DNA of 64,000 bases from Anticarsia gemmatalis (GCF_050436995.1 NC_134767.1:8680001-8744000); one strand, 5' to 3'; counted from the first letter of the stretch, positions 53,314 to 62,454 are shown. Notes: generated by a model not told the origin, from the sequence alone. Translations and numbers: made by a program.

Positions 53314-53528
53314 CCATGCTAATATTATAAATGCGAAAGTAACTCCGTCTGTCTGTCTGTCTGTCTGTTACTCAATCACGCCTAAACAACTGAACCAATT
53401 TGCATGAAATTTGGTATGGAGATATTTTGATACCTGAGAAAGGACATAGGCTACTTTTTACCCCAGGAAAATGACGCATTCCCATGGGAAAATTCAGGTG
53501 ACGGGCGAAGTTGCGGATAAAAGCTAGT
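53314..53528 (-). mobile_element. Retrotransposon tail R2 (subfamily b), copy 2
   Basis: ccatgctaatattataaatg, a tgtc microsatellite (53349-53370), caatcacgcctaaacaactg, gatattttgatacctgag, tgacgcattcccatgggaaa and ataaaagctagt. The complement of 40996-41216. Confidence 0.75.
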
Positions 53529-53534
53529 TATTTA

Positions 53535-54385
53535 TAAAAAAGGCATTGTTGCAATATGTTTACATCCTCGACCAGTTTCGTGGGATTTTTTTATACCGGT
53601 TGGCTATCACTGTTTAGCGGTAGTAATAAATTGTATGAAATCACTAGCTTTTAATAAAAAGTAGCATAATTATTATATTGGACTCCCACGCAGGATTTGC
53701 TTTGAATCTAGGACAATGTTTTAAATGTATGTTAGACATTAATGCCTGGTTTTAATTGTGAATTATGTTTATAAAATTAATTGGTGATTGCTTTTCGGTA
53801 AAAGAAAATACGTTGTTAAATTATGAAATTTCTCTTAATTAGTCTTTCGAACGAAGGTTTTTTTGTTATAATCAAAATAACGAAGGCTTAAACAAGTCTT
53901 AACCATAACATAAAAAGTTATATATAGGCGTAATATTAATACAAGGGGATCCCTCAAAATCGTGCAATGTCGGTAAAATTCAACATGAATCTACCCTAGG
54001 CTTAAAAAGTGAAGCTCTCAAAGAACAAGGAAGAAATCCGTTCTAATAATATATGTAATACAAATAGGTATCTATTTTGTCGATCTATCTGTTGGTGACT
54101 TTTTAATGGTATAGCATTATTTATATTTTAAGATACAATTTAAAAATACAATTTTATTCTAAAAATCAAAGTCAACTCGCTCTCTGAGCTTTATAAAAGT
54201 TACTCTAAAAATAAAAGAACAATATCCAAAAAGAATAATTTTCGTAAATAACAGCTTGGCAACTGTTTATTATGTGATCCACATCGGTAACAAATCACTC
54301 GCGATTTATTGAAACACAACAAGGACGTAAGCGCCGGCCCTTTGTGACGACAATTGGGTTTGACAAGAATCGGTCCTATTGTGTG
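53535..54385. other. AT-rich stretch, nothing recognised
   Basis: The 110-codon minus frame ending at 54200 begins in the nested SINE-B head, crosses a MITE and is not a gene. Confidence 0.45.
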
Positions 54386-54389
54386 ACGC

Positions 54390-54837
54390 TTAGGCCTGAT
54401 ACACATATTCGGTACGGCTTTAATCGATCTAGCCGTTTTGCGAATCCGAATATGTGTAGATGAATGTTCGGGAATAGTGCCACTCGTCATCGCTGTTCCT
54501 GAATGTTTAAACTGTTTGTCTCCGTGGCGCACGTGGCATCAGGAGGTCGTGGGTTCGATTCCCACACGAAACTGTTATCTGTGCAATCCACAGATTGTTG
54601 TTTTGGGTCTGGTTGTACTTTGTGTCCGTTGTTTGTTGATGAAAAAGCTCCTGCGACACAAGTGCAATTTTATTACGGGCAAAAAATAGAATTACTTATA
54701 ATAATGATTGTGACGATCGGACCCAAAGAAACTACCAGATGGATGGGTATAAGCCGAACAAGTGCAGTAATTGCTTCAAGTTGATTAATATTTCCGACCC
54801 GAAAATGGCGAACCGAATATGTGTGTAGCAAGCCTTA
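54390..54837. mobile_element. PIF/Harbinger-like MITE interrupted by SINE-B
   Basis: tta at 54390-54392 and 54835-54837 is a 3-bp duplication. The element ends are ggcctgatacacatattcgg (54393-54412) and, on the other strand, ggcttgctacacacatattcgg type sequence (complement of 54813-54834). A subterminal perfect 13-bp inverted repeat (tacacatattcgg, 54400-54412 with 54446-54458) gives an internal hairpin. A TTA/TAA target and GG-starting ends fit PIF/Harbinger. It is non-coding, and SINE-B is inserted at about 54515-54695. Confidence 0.7.
54515..54695 (+). mobile_element. SINE-B nested in the Harbinger-like MITE
   Basis: gtctccgtggcgcacgtggc (A-box region), gtgggttcgattcccacac (B-box intact), gttatctgtgcaatccacag (hairpin with a compensated base pair), gggtctggttgtactttgtg, gtccgttgtttg and gcgacacaagtgcaatttt. 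It must be younger than the MITE. Confidence 0.75.
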
Positions 54838-54839
54838 TG

Positions 54840-55740
54840 TCTTTTATATGCTGAGTGGTTAGGCTTTGATTTTGACTTGCTTTTTGTAAGAGTTTTTTGG
54901 GTCGGTTATGTAATGTATAGGCTAATATATCGAAGCGAGACTAAAATATTGAAATCTATTTTCATATTGTAAGTTCGCGTGTAAGGAAACTATTTGTGAG
55001 AAAGAAGATAAAATGCGTATCAAATAGTGTATATCTATAATTGTAATTGTTAGTTAGAACAAGTGAAATTAGGATAGATTTACATCTTTAGTAAGGTGTA
55101 AAGGTGTAAATTCAGTTTCTTTTTTAATATTTAATTTATGTGGATCCAGAAGTAATCTTACCGGAATTCCGGGCCCCTACTAATCTTAGAATAGTTGGTA
55201 AGGTACTGGATAGGATTTAAATCCAACTTCTAGATTGAAAGTCTAATTTCCTAATCATTAGACTTCATCACTTTATAAGGATTGCCAATATTCGAATATT
55301 ATTATTATTTTTTTTTAACTTTTTATAGGTCATATAATATTCAAATATTGCAAGCCCTACTTTACGTAGATATAAATTGAATTTCAAATCCATAACTAAA
55401 TACCACAAATAGCTGCACCGTACATACATACATACATACTTCAATACATCTCATTTACATCCTAAACACACACACGATCAAAACTATCGATATTCCCCCA
55501 TCTCTAAATCCTTCACACCGTTATCATTTCATCAATCAGTTTCTCTCTACAAAATTAATTGAAAGCACCCACAGTCGGTCTGTTGTCGGTCATCCGTCGG
55601 TCATCCACCGGTCATGTTGATTAAAATATCAGATTCCTCGCCTGTGAGGATTAGTACACGATCAGTATTACCATAGATTTTGTGATACGATAGGGATGTG
55701 ACGTGTTGAAGTCGATGTTTTGAAAGCTGTTTTTAATAGT
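54840..55740. other. AT-rich stretch, nothing recognised
   Basis: A 12-bp palindrome ccggaattccgg lies at 55161-55172 and a catacatacatacata run at 55424-55439. No repeat family or gene was seen. Confidence 0.45.
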
Positions 55741-55744
55741 ATCG

Positions 55745-55890
55745 TACTTAAAAAAAAGAGTGGCCAGGAGTTTCTTGCCAGCTCTTCTCATTGGCCCTAC
55801 CCTCCGAACTGGCGGTAAATTCACTCTTTGTATCATTGACTATCATAAGTGTCAGCATTTGACTTAAATGAATAAATGATTTGATTTTGA
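55745..55890 (+). mobile_element. 3' end of a non-LTR retrotransposon (LINE)
   Basis: gagtggccaggagtttcttg, cagctcttctcattggccc, ccgaactggcggtaaattc, gtatcattgactatcataag, gtgtcagcatttgactta and aatgaataaatgatttgatt. The cleanest of the two copies (see 9345-9488). The terminal tgattttgatttt repeat is LINE-like. Confidence 0.7.
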
Positions 55891-55894
55891 TTTT

Positions 55895-56335
55895 ACTTTT
55901 TTGCTTAGTCTGTAACATTTTAGTAGGTGTAATATTTCTACGCAAATAAGTAATTGACTTCATTTAATTCAAAAGCATGCATTAATGAATTAAAATGTAT
56001 AAAAAAAATATTATAATAAAATTACGTCTTTATTCATGTAAACTCGTTTGTCGACATTGGCAAAAATGCCTTAAGGCCCTATACAAATAAAAATCAAATC
56101 ATAAGATTATGTTTTTCATAAAAATCTTTGGCACTTTGATTTTTAAGACTTTAACACATATATATTATGTAAGATCCAAAAGTTTCCAAACAAAAAACGA
56201 GATATCAATAACAGTCTAAAATAAAAGTTATTTAAAACTCAATTAATCTCTTTCATTCCAATTTCCACGGTTGTTTGTTTAAAATTACAGCTTTAAATAT
56301 TATTGAATGGGCGTATGTGGGTAAATAAATAATCA
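55895..56335. other. AT-rich stretch, nothing recognised
   Basis: No frame or repeat match. Confidence 0.45.
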
Positions 56336-56339
56336 CTTT

Positions 56340-56400
56340 CGCCTTTAAAATCAACTAACTGCCGCCCGCGGCGTTGCCCCGCCCCTATACATCATTTCTT
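56340..56400 (+). mobile_element. Retrotransposon tail start
   Basis: aactgccgcccgcggcgttg then ccccgcccctatacatc is the usual start of an RTE-like tail. The continuation is not recognisable. Confidence 0.4.
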
Positions 56401-56853
56401 TATGAAATATAGATTTGCTTTTACTACTTTAAAGAAAAGTAGTGCTTTGAAGCTAGTAAAATTGACTTTTGTAAAATTAGCTGTGAATTTGATGATAGGG
56501 AATGCATTCCCTGGTAATTGTTTTAATTTCGGCAGACTTTTGACGATCGGGAAAATTTTGCCACATAGGTATGAACGCTGAAAGTTTAGAAATAAATTGT
56601 TAAAATTAGTAAACTTAACCTTAGACTTCAATACTTTTAATTGCATAACGAAACGTATATTTATTTTAAATACAGCTACAAATGCTCTTCGTAAGTTTTG
56701 GGAATTACCGATTAAAAAAAAAGGTATATTTCTTTTAAACGTTTGTTTTAAATCTACCACGATTTTCTGCCGTAATAAACCCACAAATAATGCCAAATTA
56801 GATGAAAGAGATGTTATAAGTAAGAGACGAAGGTCTTTGCTCAGCAGTGTCAA
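56392..56853 (-). CDS. Longest ORF of the window (153 codons), unrecognised
   Basis: The composition is dominated by K, F, N and L, as expected from AT-rich DNA, with repeated phrases of FTNF/FTANF, KVNF and FKALLFFKV in the C-terminal half and no recognised domain or signal. A 100-codon plus-strand frame overlaps it. The palindrome agggaatgcattccct lies inside (56497-56512). It abuts a retrotransposon tail start. It may be remains of a repeat element or a chance frame. Confidence 0.15.
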   Translation of the reverse strand: MTLLSKDLRLLLITSLSSNLALFVGLLRQKIVVDLKQTFKRNIPFFLIGNSQNLRRAFVAVFKINIRFVMQLKVLKSKVKFTNFNNLFLNFQRSYLCGKIFPIVKSLPKLKQLPGNAFPIIKFTANFTKVNFTSFKALLFFKVVKANLYFIKK

Positions 56854-56939
56854 ATTAAATCTATCGATAAAATATATCTGTAATGTTTTCCATCCCTAAA
56901 GACGTAAGCGCCACATCAAACCACGTCCATCTTGATACA

Positions 56940-57890
56940 CTTAGAGTTTTGTCGAAGCGTCCCTCGTAAAGCGTTAATTACATCGTAAATATCGATTAGA
57001 ATGTATAAGTAATTGAAATGTTACCAACACTATAAAGAGAGTTTTCTTGAAGCGAAAATATGTTAGGATGAAGAGGGGTTTCATGTAAAACTAGAACTAG
57101 GGGATGTAGAATTATTACGGATTTTCGATTACGTGTAACGGATTATGGTTTACCGTTGACAGTTATCGGTTTTCAATTTTCGGTTTTCAGGTTGTGGATT
57201 TCGGTTTTGGGTTTTCGGTTTTGAATTTTCGGTTTACGGTTGCCGGTTAACAGGTTATGGGGTGAGAATATGTCGGAGCGTTTGTCGTAAAGTGTTAATT
57301 GCATCGTTAATATCGATTAGAATGTATAAGTAATTGAAATGTTACCAACACTATAAAGAGAGTTTTCTTCAAGTGAAAATATGTTAGGATGAAGAGAGGT
57401 TTCATGTTAAACTAGAACTGCGAGGATGTGTGATTTTTATTGATTACGGATTGGGGATTACAGTTTGCCGTTTGCCGTTTGCAGTTTGCGGTTTACAGTT
57501 TACGGTTTGCGGTTTTCGGTTTACAGTTTCCGGATTTCAGGTTTCGGTTTACGGACTACGATTTACAGGTTATGGGATGAGAATATGTCGAAGTGTCCGT
57601 CGCAAAGCGTTAATTACATCGTAAATATCGATTAGAATGTATAAGTAATTGAAATGTTACCAACACTATAAAGAGAGTTTTCTTGAAGCGAAATTATGTT
57701 AGGATGAAGAGAGGTTTCATGTAAAACTAGAACTAGGGGATGTAGAATTATTACGGATTTTCGATTACGTGTTACAGATTACGGTTTAGCGTTAACAGTT
57801 TTCGTTTTTCAGTTTCGGTTTACAGTTTACGGTATTCGGTTTCCGGTTCTCAGGTTTCTTTTTACGGTTTTCGGTTTACGGGTGCATGAT
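56940..57890. repeat. Tandem array of three ~318-bp units with ggtttncggttt tracts
   Basis: The word gcgttaatt (or gtgttaatt) starts at 56971, 57292 and 57607, giving periods of 321 and 315. Each unit has a conserved half (aatatcgattagaatgtata, gaaatgttaccaacactata, gttttcttgaagcgaaaa, tttcatgtaaaactagaact) and a variable half of short tracts of cggttttcggtttacggt type. The tracts differ in length and order between units. Confidence 0.85.
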
Positions 57891-57904
57891 GATTAAACAA
57901 TGTT

Positions 57905-58045
57905 TTGGTGGTTGTTTGTTAGTCAAAACTACTGAACGGATTTTGATAAAATTATGTATAAAGGTAGTTTATAATAAAAGATACAAAGTAGCCGAGAAGT
58001 TAACATATCTATGCAGTCAAAGTGGCGGGCAAAAGCTAGTGTAAT
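57905..58045 (-). mobile_element. Retrotransposon tail, reverse orientation
   Basis: aaaactactgaacggatttt, taaaggtagtttataataaa and tggcgggcaaaagctagtg on plus are the complement of an RTE-like tail (cactagcttttgcccgcc...). It lies just after the tandem array. Confidence 0.6.
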
Positions 58046-58103
58046 ATAAAGGCAAGTGTGTAGAGTATTATAGCAAAGGTGTCTAGCTAAGCTCTAAAGG
58101 GAT

Positions 58104-58315
58104 TCATATGCGCAGTGGTTTAGGTCACCACGCCAACACCACTCGGGAGGTCGTGGGTTCGATTCCCACACGGAACAATTATTTGTGCGATCCACAAATA
58201 ATTGTTTCGGGTCTGGTTGTGCTTTGTGTCCGTTGTTTGTATGTTTGTAAAAGTCCCCGCGACACAAGAGCAATTCTTAGTGCGGGAGTTGTCTTTTATA
58301 AAAAAAAAAAAAAAA
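58104..58315 (+). mobile_element. SINE-B copy, full length with A tail
   Basis: catatgcgcagtggtttagg (A-box), ggtcgtgggttcgattccc (B-box), and the hairpin aacaattatttgtg (58174-58187) with its exact complement at 58193-58206 around cgatc. It continues gggtctggttgtgctttgtg, gtccgttgtttgtatgtttg, cgcgacacaagagcaattct, gcgggagttgtctttt and a run of about 16 A. It is the best-preserved copy of the family. Confidence 0.85.
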
Positions 58316-58319
58316 ATAC

Positions 58320-58445
58320 AACTCAAATTTCATACATTTTCATCCAAGTTAAAACATGCATAAATTCATACATATTTCAGTTCCTCAACCCTTATTAAAG
58401 CCGGCTTCATAAGCTCATTAATATAAAAGTACGACGGTTTAAAAC
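58320..58445. other. Unassigned spacer
   Basis: AT-rich sequence after the SINE-B tail. Confidence 0.4.
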
Positions 58446-58456
58446 TGCGCCGCATA

Positions 58457-58490
58457 TGACGTCAGCGGTGACGTATGATTGATGACGTCA
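58457..58490. promoter_or_regulatory. Cluster of three CRE-type motifs
   Basis: tgacgtca at 58457-58464, tgacgtat at 58469-58476 and tgacgtca at 58483-58490. The octamer is the perfect CREB/ATF palindrome. Further single copies are at 35728-35735 and 63351-63358. Spacings of 12 and 14 bases put the sites on roughly the same helical face. Regulatory function is inference. Confidence 0.35.
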
Positions 58491-58499
58491 CTATGTTCA

Positions 58500-58860
58500 C
58501 GGTGAGATTAAGTTGCTTAGTTATAAGTGTAATGCTGCAGTTTTAGTTGAATAAGTAAATTTTCATACTATGTTTGTTTTTGTAGTCCCTAGAACAGGTA
58601 TTTTGCATCTACATTTAACTAAGCTGTTTTTAAAGCTTGATGAAAAGGGAGCTAAGTTAAAACTTATTTTAGTGACAAATTACTAAATTATCTCATACTA
58701 CTTTTAATTAGTTTAGTAGGTTAAGGTTAGTTTACTAGGTAAAGACCAAAGAAAGCTACTAGGTAAGATCCTTACAAACTTCCCTTGCTTCATTCACACA
58801 CCTTGACTAATAAATCCATACATCGATTCGGACAGTCAGTTTTAAAATTAAACTATTACT
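58500..58860. other. AT-rich stretch with a retrotransposon trace
   Basis: 58765-58805 (agatccttacaaacttccct, then tgcttcattcacac) is the complement of the RT C-terminal region at 51745-51790. Confidence 0.4.
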
Positions 58861-58867
58861 ACTAGAC

Positions 58868-59058
58868 ACATATCTGTATCGCAATTTTCTATAGTCGCTA
58901 CTATCGAGTATCGAGAGGTTAACATTTAAAATGTACTGCCAAAATAGTTCTTACAGAGCCCGGAAGAAGCGCTTAACAGATTTTCGTTTAAAATTTGTCG
59001 ATAGCTAGCCGGTTGTCGGTAATCGATAGTAGTAGAGAACCGAGCTACAGTTCTAAAA
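58868..59058. mobile_element. MITE-P copy, reverse orientation
   Basis: gtatcgcaattttctatagt, ctactatcgagtatcgagag, catttaaaatgtactgcc, gatagctagccggttgtcgg and gatagtagtagagaaccgag. The core is diverged (cggaagaagcgcttaac). Confidence 0.75.
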
Positions 59059-59059
59059 T

Positions 59060-59180
59060 GTTTTGGAAGCATTAATTCGGGATATCATACCAGCAAAAGT
59101 ATTTTTTTCAGTGACAAATCAAAACAGAGTCCCACAGCCTCCATACAGTACCGTATCAATTTCCTGTACATCAATAGTTG
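59060..59180. other. Unassigned spacer
   Basis: No match. Confidence 0.4.
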
Positions 59181-59181
59181 T

Positions 59182-59300
59182 CTAATCTCGCCGAGTCGGA
59201 AGCCAGATAACATCAGTCCCGCTATGAATGGAGCGGGTGGGCAGGAAGCGAGGCCAATTTAATCAGACGCCCCCTTGATTTATATAAAACATCTTTGGAG
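59182..59300. other. GC-richer unique block, possible conserved element
   Basis: ctcgccgagtcggaagccag, cccgctatgaatggagcggg, gaagcgaggccaatttaatc and acgcccccttgatttata. aatttaatcag and tgatttat resemble homeodomain/Exd-type sites. It matches no repeat family and has no long frame. Candidate cis-regulatory sequence only by composition and motif. Confidence 0.25.
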
Positions 59301-59304
59301 ATTT

Positions 59305-59465
59305 GTTTTTAGTGATACTTTTGTATCAATGATAAAAAGATTTAGTGTTATCAAGATTGGAGACAGTTTTTCGAACTTTTAACTCTATTATATTTTTTTC
59401 AGAAAAGGTTTACTTTTATATGTTTAACCACGATTTTCTCAAAATTTGTACAAAGTTTATACCCA
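59305..59465. other. AT-rich spacer
   Basis: No match. Confidence 0.4.
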
Positions 59466-59467
59466 AA

Positions 59468-59640
59468 CAAAGCCACAGGGTCAGTGGTTAAGATGTCCAC
59501 ACAGCTTCATCAGTGGTCGTGTATTCCCAGAATAATAGCACATTTTAGTGATCTAAAGATAGTTGTTTTTATTTGGATATAGTTATACTTTGCATCTACT
59601 GTTTGTGTGTTCGTAAAAGTTACCACTAGAAAAAATATGT
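59468..59640 (+). mobile_element. Decayed SINE-B copy
   Basis: aagccacagggtcagtggtt (head), gtggtcgtgtattcccag (B-box lost), ctactgtttgtgtgttcgta and aaagttacc. Clearly older than the other copies. Confidence 0.5.
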
Positions 59641-59815
59641 ACATATTAATATGTGTAGGTTGTAACGTTATAGAATATACACAATAATGTGACCGTTTAG
59701 ATCAATCAAAAAGATGAGCTTTTAGATTGATTTGTATGATTCTAAAGTCTTTATCCAAAAAATCTTTTTATCATTTCAAACTTCCGTACAATCAAAATTT
59801 TCTTTGTATGTTATT

Positions 59816-59882
59816 AGTATGTTTGTAAAAGTACCCGCGACACAAGAGCAAGTCTTAGAGCGGGAGTTGTCTTTAAAAAAAA
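59816..59882 (+). mobile_element. SINE-B 3' end
   Basis: gtatgtttgtaaaagtaccc, gcgacacaagagcaagtctt and agagcgggagttgtcttt plus A run. It lies directly upstream of the tandem triplication and retains the 40 bases deleted from the SINE-B copies inside it. Confidence 0.65.
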
Positions 59883-60095
59883 AGCTTTCCTTTCTGATAT
59901 AATTAAATTATTAAGTACCTTAATTAGTTCGTTTAATAGTATATTAATCACAGAATAACTTACTGCTCCAAATTAAAACACTTTACAAACATTTTCTACC
60001 ACAGAATCCTACAAATTATGATGTTTCCCACTAATCTTGCAAGTAAGTGTAAAGTACAGAGATATTATAGCAAAAACACATTAGTATCTCCTGAC

Positions 60096-60262
60096 TGCCA
60101 CCGTGGTACAATGGTTTAGGTTACCACGCCACTACCATTGCGTTGGCAGGTCGTGGTTTCGATTCCCACACAGAACAATTATTTGTGCGATCCACAAATA
60201 ATTGTTTTAGGTCTGGTTGTACTTCGTGTCCGTTGTTTGTGTGTGTGGGAGTAGAATTTAAA
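60096..60262 (+). mobile_element. SINE-B in tandem unit 1
   Basis: ctgccaccgtggtacaatgg, ggtcgtggtttcgattccc (B-box), the hairpin acaattatttgtgcgatcc with its partner, ggtctggttgtacttcgtg, then gtgtgtgggagtagaattt. It lacks the segment from aaaagtccccgcgacac to the near end. Confidence 0.75.
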
Positions 60263-60481
60263 AAAAAATAAAAAAAAGTTTTTATTGTTGATTTTATGAA
60301 ATTATTAAGTACCTTAATTAGTTCGTTATCAGAAAAGTCAGAAAATAACTAACTGCTCCGAACTCCTCTTTACAAAAATTTTCTTCTACAGAATCCTACA
60401 AAATATTATGTTTCCCAATAATCTTGCAAGTAAGTGTAAAGTACAGAGATATTATAGCAAAAACGCATTAGTATCTCCTGA

Positions 60482-60650
60482 CTGCCTCCGTGGTACAATG
60501 GTTAAGGTCACCACGCCACTACCATTGCGTTGGGAGGTCGTGGTTTCGATTCCCAGACGGTAAAATTATTTGTGTGCTCCACTAATAATCGTTTCAGGTC
60601 TGGTTGTACTTCGTGTCCGCTGTTTGGGTGTGTGGGAGTAGAATTTAAAA
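60482..60650 (+). mobile_element. SINE-B in tandem unit 2
   Basis: Near-identical to the 60096 copy, with the same 3' deletion (gtgtgtgggagtagaattt). The hairpin arms are partly decayed (aattatttgtgtgctccac, then taataatcg). Confidence 0.75.
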
Positions 60651-60867
60651 AAAAATTAAAAAAAGTTTTTATTGTTGATTTTATGAAATTATTAAGTAAG
60701 TACCGTAATTAGTTCGTTATCAGAAAAGTCAGAAAAGAACTAACTGCTCCGAACTCCTCCTTACAAAAATTTTCTTTTACATCCTACAAAATATTACGTT
60801 TCCCAGTAATCTTGCAAGTAAGTGTAAAGTACAGAGATATTATAGCAAAAACGCATTAGTGCCACAA

Positions 60868-60945
60868 TGGTGCGGGGGTCAAGAATTAATGGCATGTCAG
60901 AACGTTTCTTGTTCGATTCTCGACCTTACAGATGGGATTTGAGCT
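60868..60945 (+). mobile_element. Decayed tRNA-like head after unit 3
   Basis: gccacaatggtgcgggggtc and cttgttcgattctcgacctt look like A-box and B-box regions of a SINE head that does not match SINE-B closely. Possibly the diverged third SINE of the array. Confidence 0.35.
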
Positions 60946-60949
60946 TGCT

Positions 60950-61655
60950 TTTTCAAAATATGTTATTTTGAGTTTGAGTGGTGAAGTTAAGGAGTGTTGG
61001 TAAGGATTAGATGATGATGGGTGATCGTAATTTATGTAAAATAATACTTTATATTAAAACTATGCTGATTTTCTACCGACTTCATAAAGGTCTCTATTCG
61101 ACCGAATATTTATTTTTACGCATCATATCTTATGTGACAAGCTTTTACAAAGATATAGTACGTAAGGATTTAATAATTTGGCTGTTATTATGAATGGCCT
61201 GTAGCAGAAAAAAGAAAACAAATTCATTATCTTACCAAAAAACGGAGTATTTCTGTGCAATATGATGAGCTCTGCCTTTAACACTCGAAGTTAACAAACG
61301 TGAAGCTACAAACGGATCAGTACCAATAAAATTCAAGCCAAAACTCTTCTTCAGAAATTAAACTCTATTAAAAAATCCGATCAAAAACCAAAGTGCATTT
61401 TCCTCTCCATAAAAATATCACACATAAAACCCTAATAATGTTAGCATGCTTAACCACTAACATAGATCTAACAACTTAAGGAGATACAGCTGAATTTCTT
61501 CCACAAATCCCATTAAAACATGCCAAAGAAAACCCATCTTTATCACCTTGACACTAAAGTTGAAAATAAAAAACGCTCCAAGGGAACATATTACACCGTG
61601 GCGAAACATATGTAAAAAGTGTAAGCGATGTTTAGTTAACGTTTGCACATAACGA
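60950..61655. other. AT-rich stretch, nothing recognised
   Basis: Short frames at 61011-61193 and 61457-61648 without motifs. No repeat match. Confidence 0.45.
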
Positions 61656-61661
61656 CTGGCT

Positions 61662-61860
61662 CGCCCGTCGAGGCCCCGAGCAATTTTCGTCAGAATTTTC
61701 TCTCGGGTATTTTAACGTGGCAGTGCGGTGTGACTGAGGAACTGAAGCGTGAGAGGTAGCGGGAGCGATTTTGTGAATGTTTTCGTCGATAAGATCGAAG
61801 CATTAAGGAAATTATGTAGTGTTATCGGCTATAATAATAGTGGGGTTGGAAAAGTAAGGA
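61662..61860 (+). promoter_or_regulatory. GC-richer block, candidate promoter and 5'UTR exon
   Basis: ggccccgag at 61672-61680, tattttaac at 61708, and agtgcggtgtgactga at 61722-61737, echoing 1761-1860. The next 120 bases are relatively GC-rich and purine-rich (gaactgaagcgtgagaggta, gcgggagcgattttgtgaat). They end near ttggaaaa|gtaagg (junction 61852/61853), a good splice-donor match. This could be an alternative first exon of a plus-strand gene. No protein frame opens here. Confidence 0.25.
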
Positions 61861-61864
61861 GATC

Positions 61865-62340
61865 GTATTTGGGGTTATATGAAAGTTTCTGATACACATA
61901 AATTTAATGCATCGTTACGGTATTTGTTTACTTTGATGTGAAAATGTAGCCAATACGCCGTAATATTATGTGTGTAGTTTGTTGCTCTTTGCTATTGTTG
62001 CATATATAGCATGGTAATAAGAAGTGATATGATTTCTTTAGATTTTCATGTATTGCTAGACAACCACGAATCAGTGATATGTAGTATCAGTATCCAGTAA
62101 CTTCATAGAACCAGCAAGCCAATTGCTGTACATATGTGAGGGTCCCTGGTTTTGCTGATATTTAAAATTTTGAATTTAGATCCTCTGTGACCTGCTGATT
62201 TATGCAGCGGATGGTGGCTTGTTTACTACGGCTACTTTATTTTGGATGAACACGAAATTATTAATTATAACCTAAAATTCTACATCTATCATACCCATGC
62301 TGTCTACTGAGGCGTTGGACCATAGCTAGACTTACGTATT
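61865..62340. other. AT-rich stretch, nothing recognised
   Basis: No frame or repeat match. Confidence 0.45.
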
Positions 62341-62344
62341 ATGA

Positions 62345-62452
62345 TTTAAATATGTACAAAAAATCACACCTTCTTTCCATAGAGGTATGTAGAAAACATT
62401 GAACTCCACTACAATCTGTTCAAATCTCTTTTGCTTCATTCGCATGCATGAT
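62345..62452 (-). pseudogene. Retrotransposon C-terminal/3' remnant
   Basis: aaaaatcacaccttctttcc, tagaggtatgtagaaaacat and ttttgcttcattcgcatgc on plus are the complement of the 51740-51845 region. The frame is lost. Confidence 0.45.
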
Positions 62453-62454
62453 TA

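Larger units (their letters stand above)
59884..60866 (+). repeat. Tandem triplication of a ~387-bp unit that includes SINE-B
   Basis: The word cttgcaagtaagtgtaaagt starts at 60036, 60423 and 60811 (periods 387 and 388). Each unit has attattaagtaccttaatta type sequence, aactgctccgaactcctc, and tagcaaaaacgcattag, then the SINE-B head. Units 1 and 2 carry SINE-B with an identical internal deletion. Unit 3 stops at its start. The shared deletion means the SINE was already inserted and deleted before the duplication. Confidence 0.85.

Noticed and set aside
54200..54532. 110-codon minus-strand ORF
   Set aside because: It begins in a SINE-B head, crosses a Harbinger-like MITE end and has no recognisable domain.
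54438..54784. 83- and 93-codon plus-strand ORFs
   Set aside because: Both are translations of the SINE-B body and its hairpin; the same peptide-like phrases recur at 58108 and 60530.
55651..55963. Overlapping minus-strand ORFs sharing a 'NLPPVRxVGPMRRxGKKLLATLF' type phrase with a frame at 9400
   Set aside because: The shared peptide comes from antisense translation of a LINE 3' untranslated end present twice. It is repeat homology and not a gene family.
56940..57890. CRISPR array (three long repeats)
   Set aside because: Units of about 318 bp with no short repeat/spacer structure, in a eukaryotic genome.
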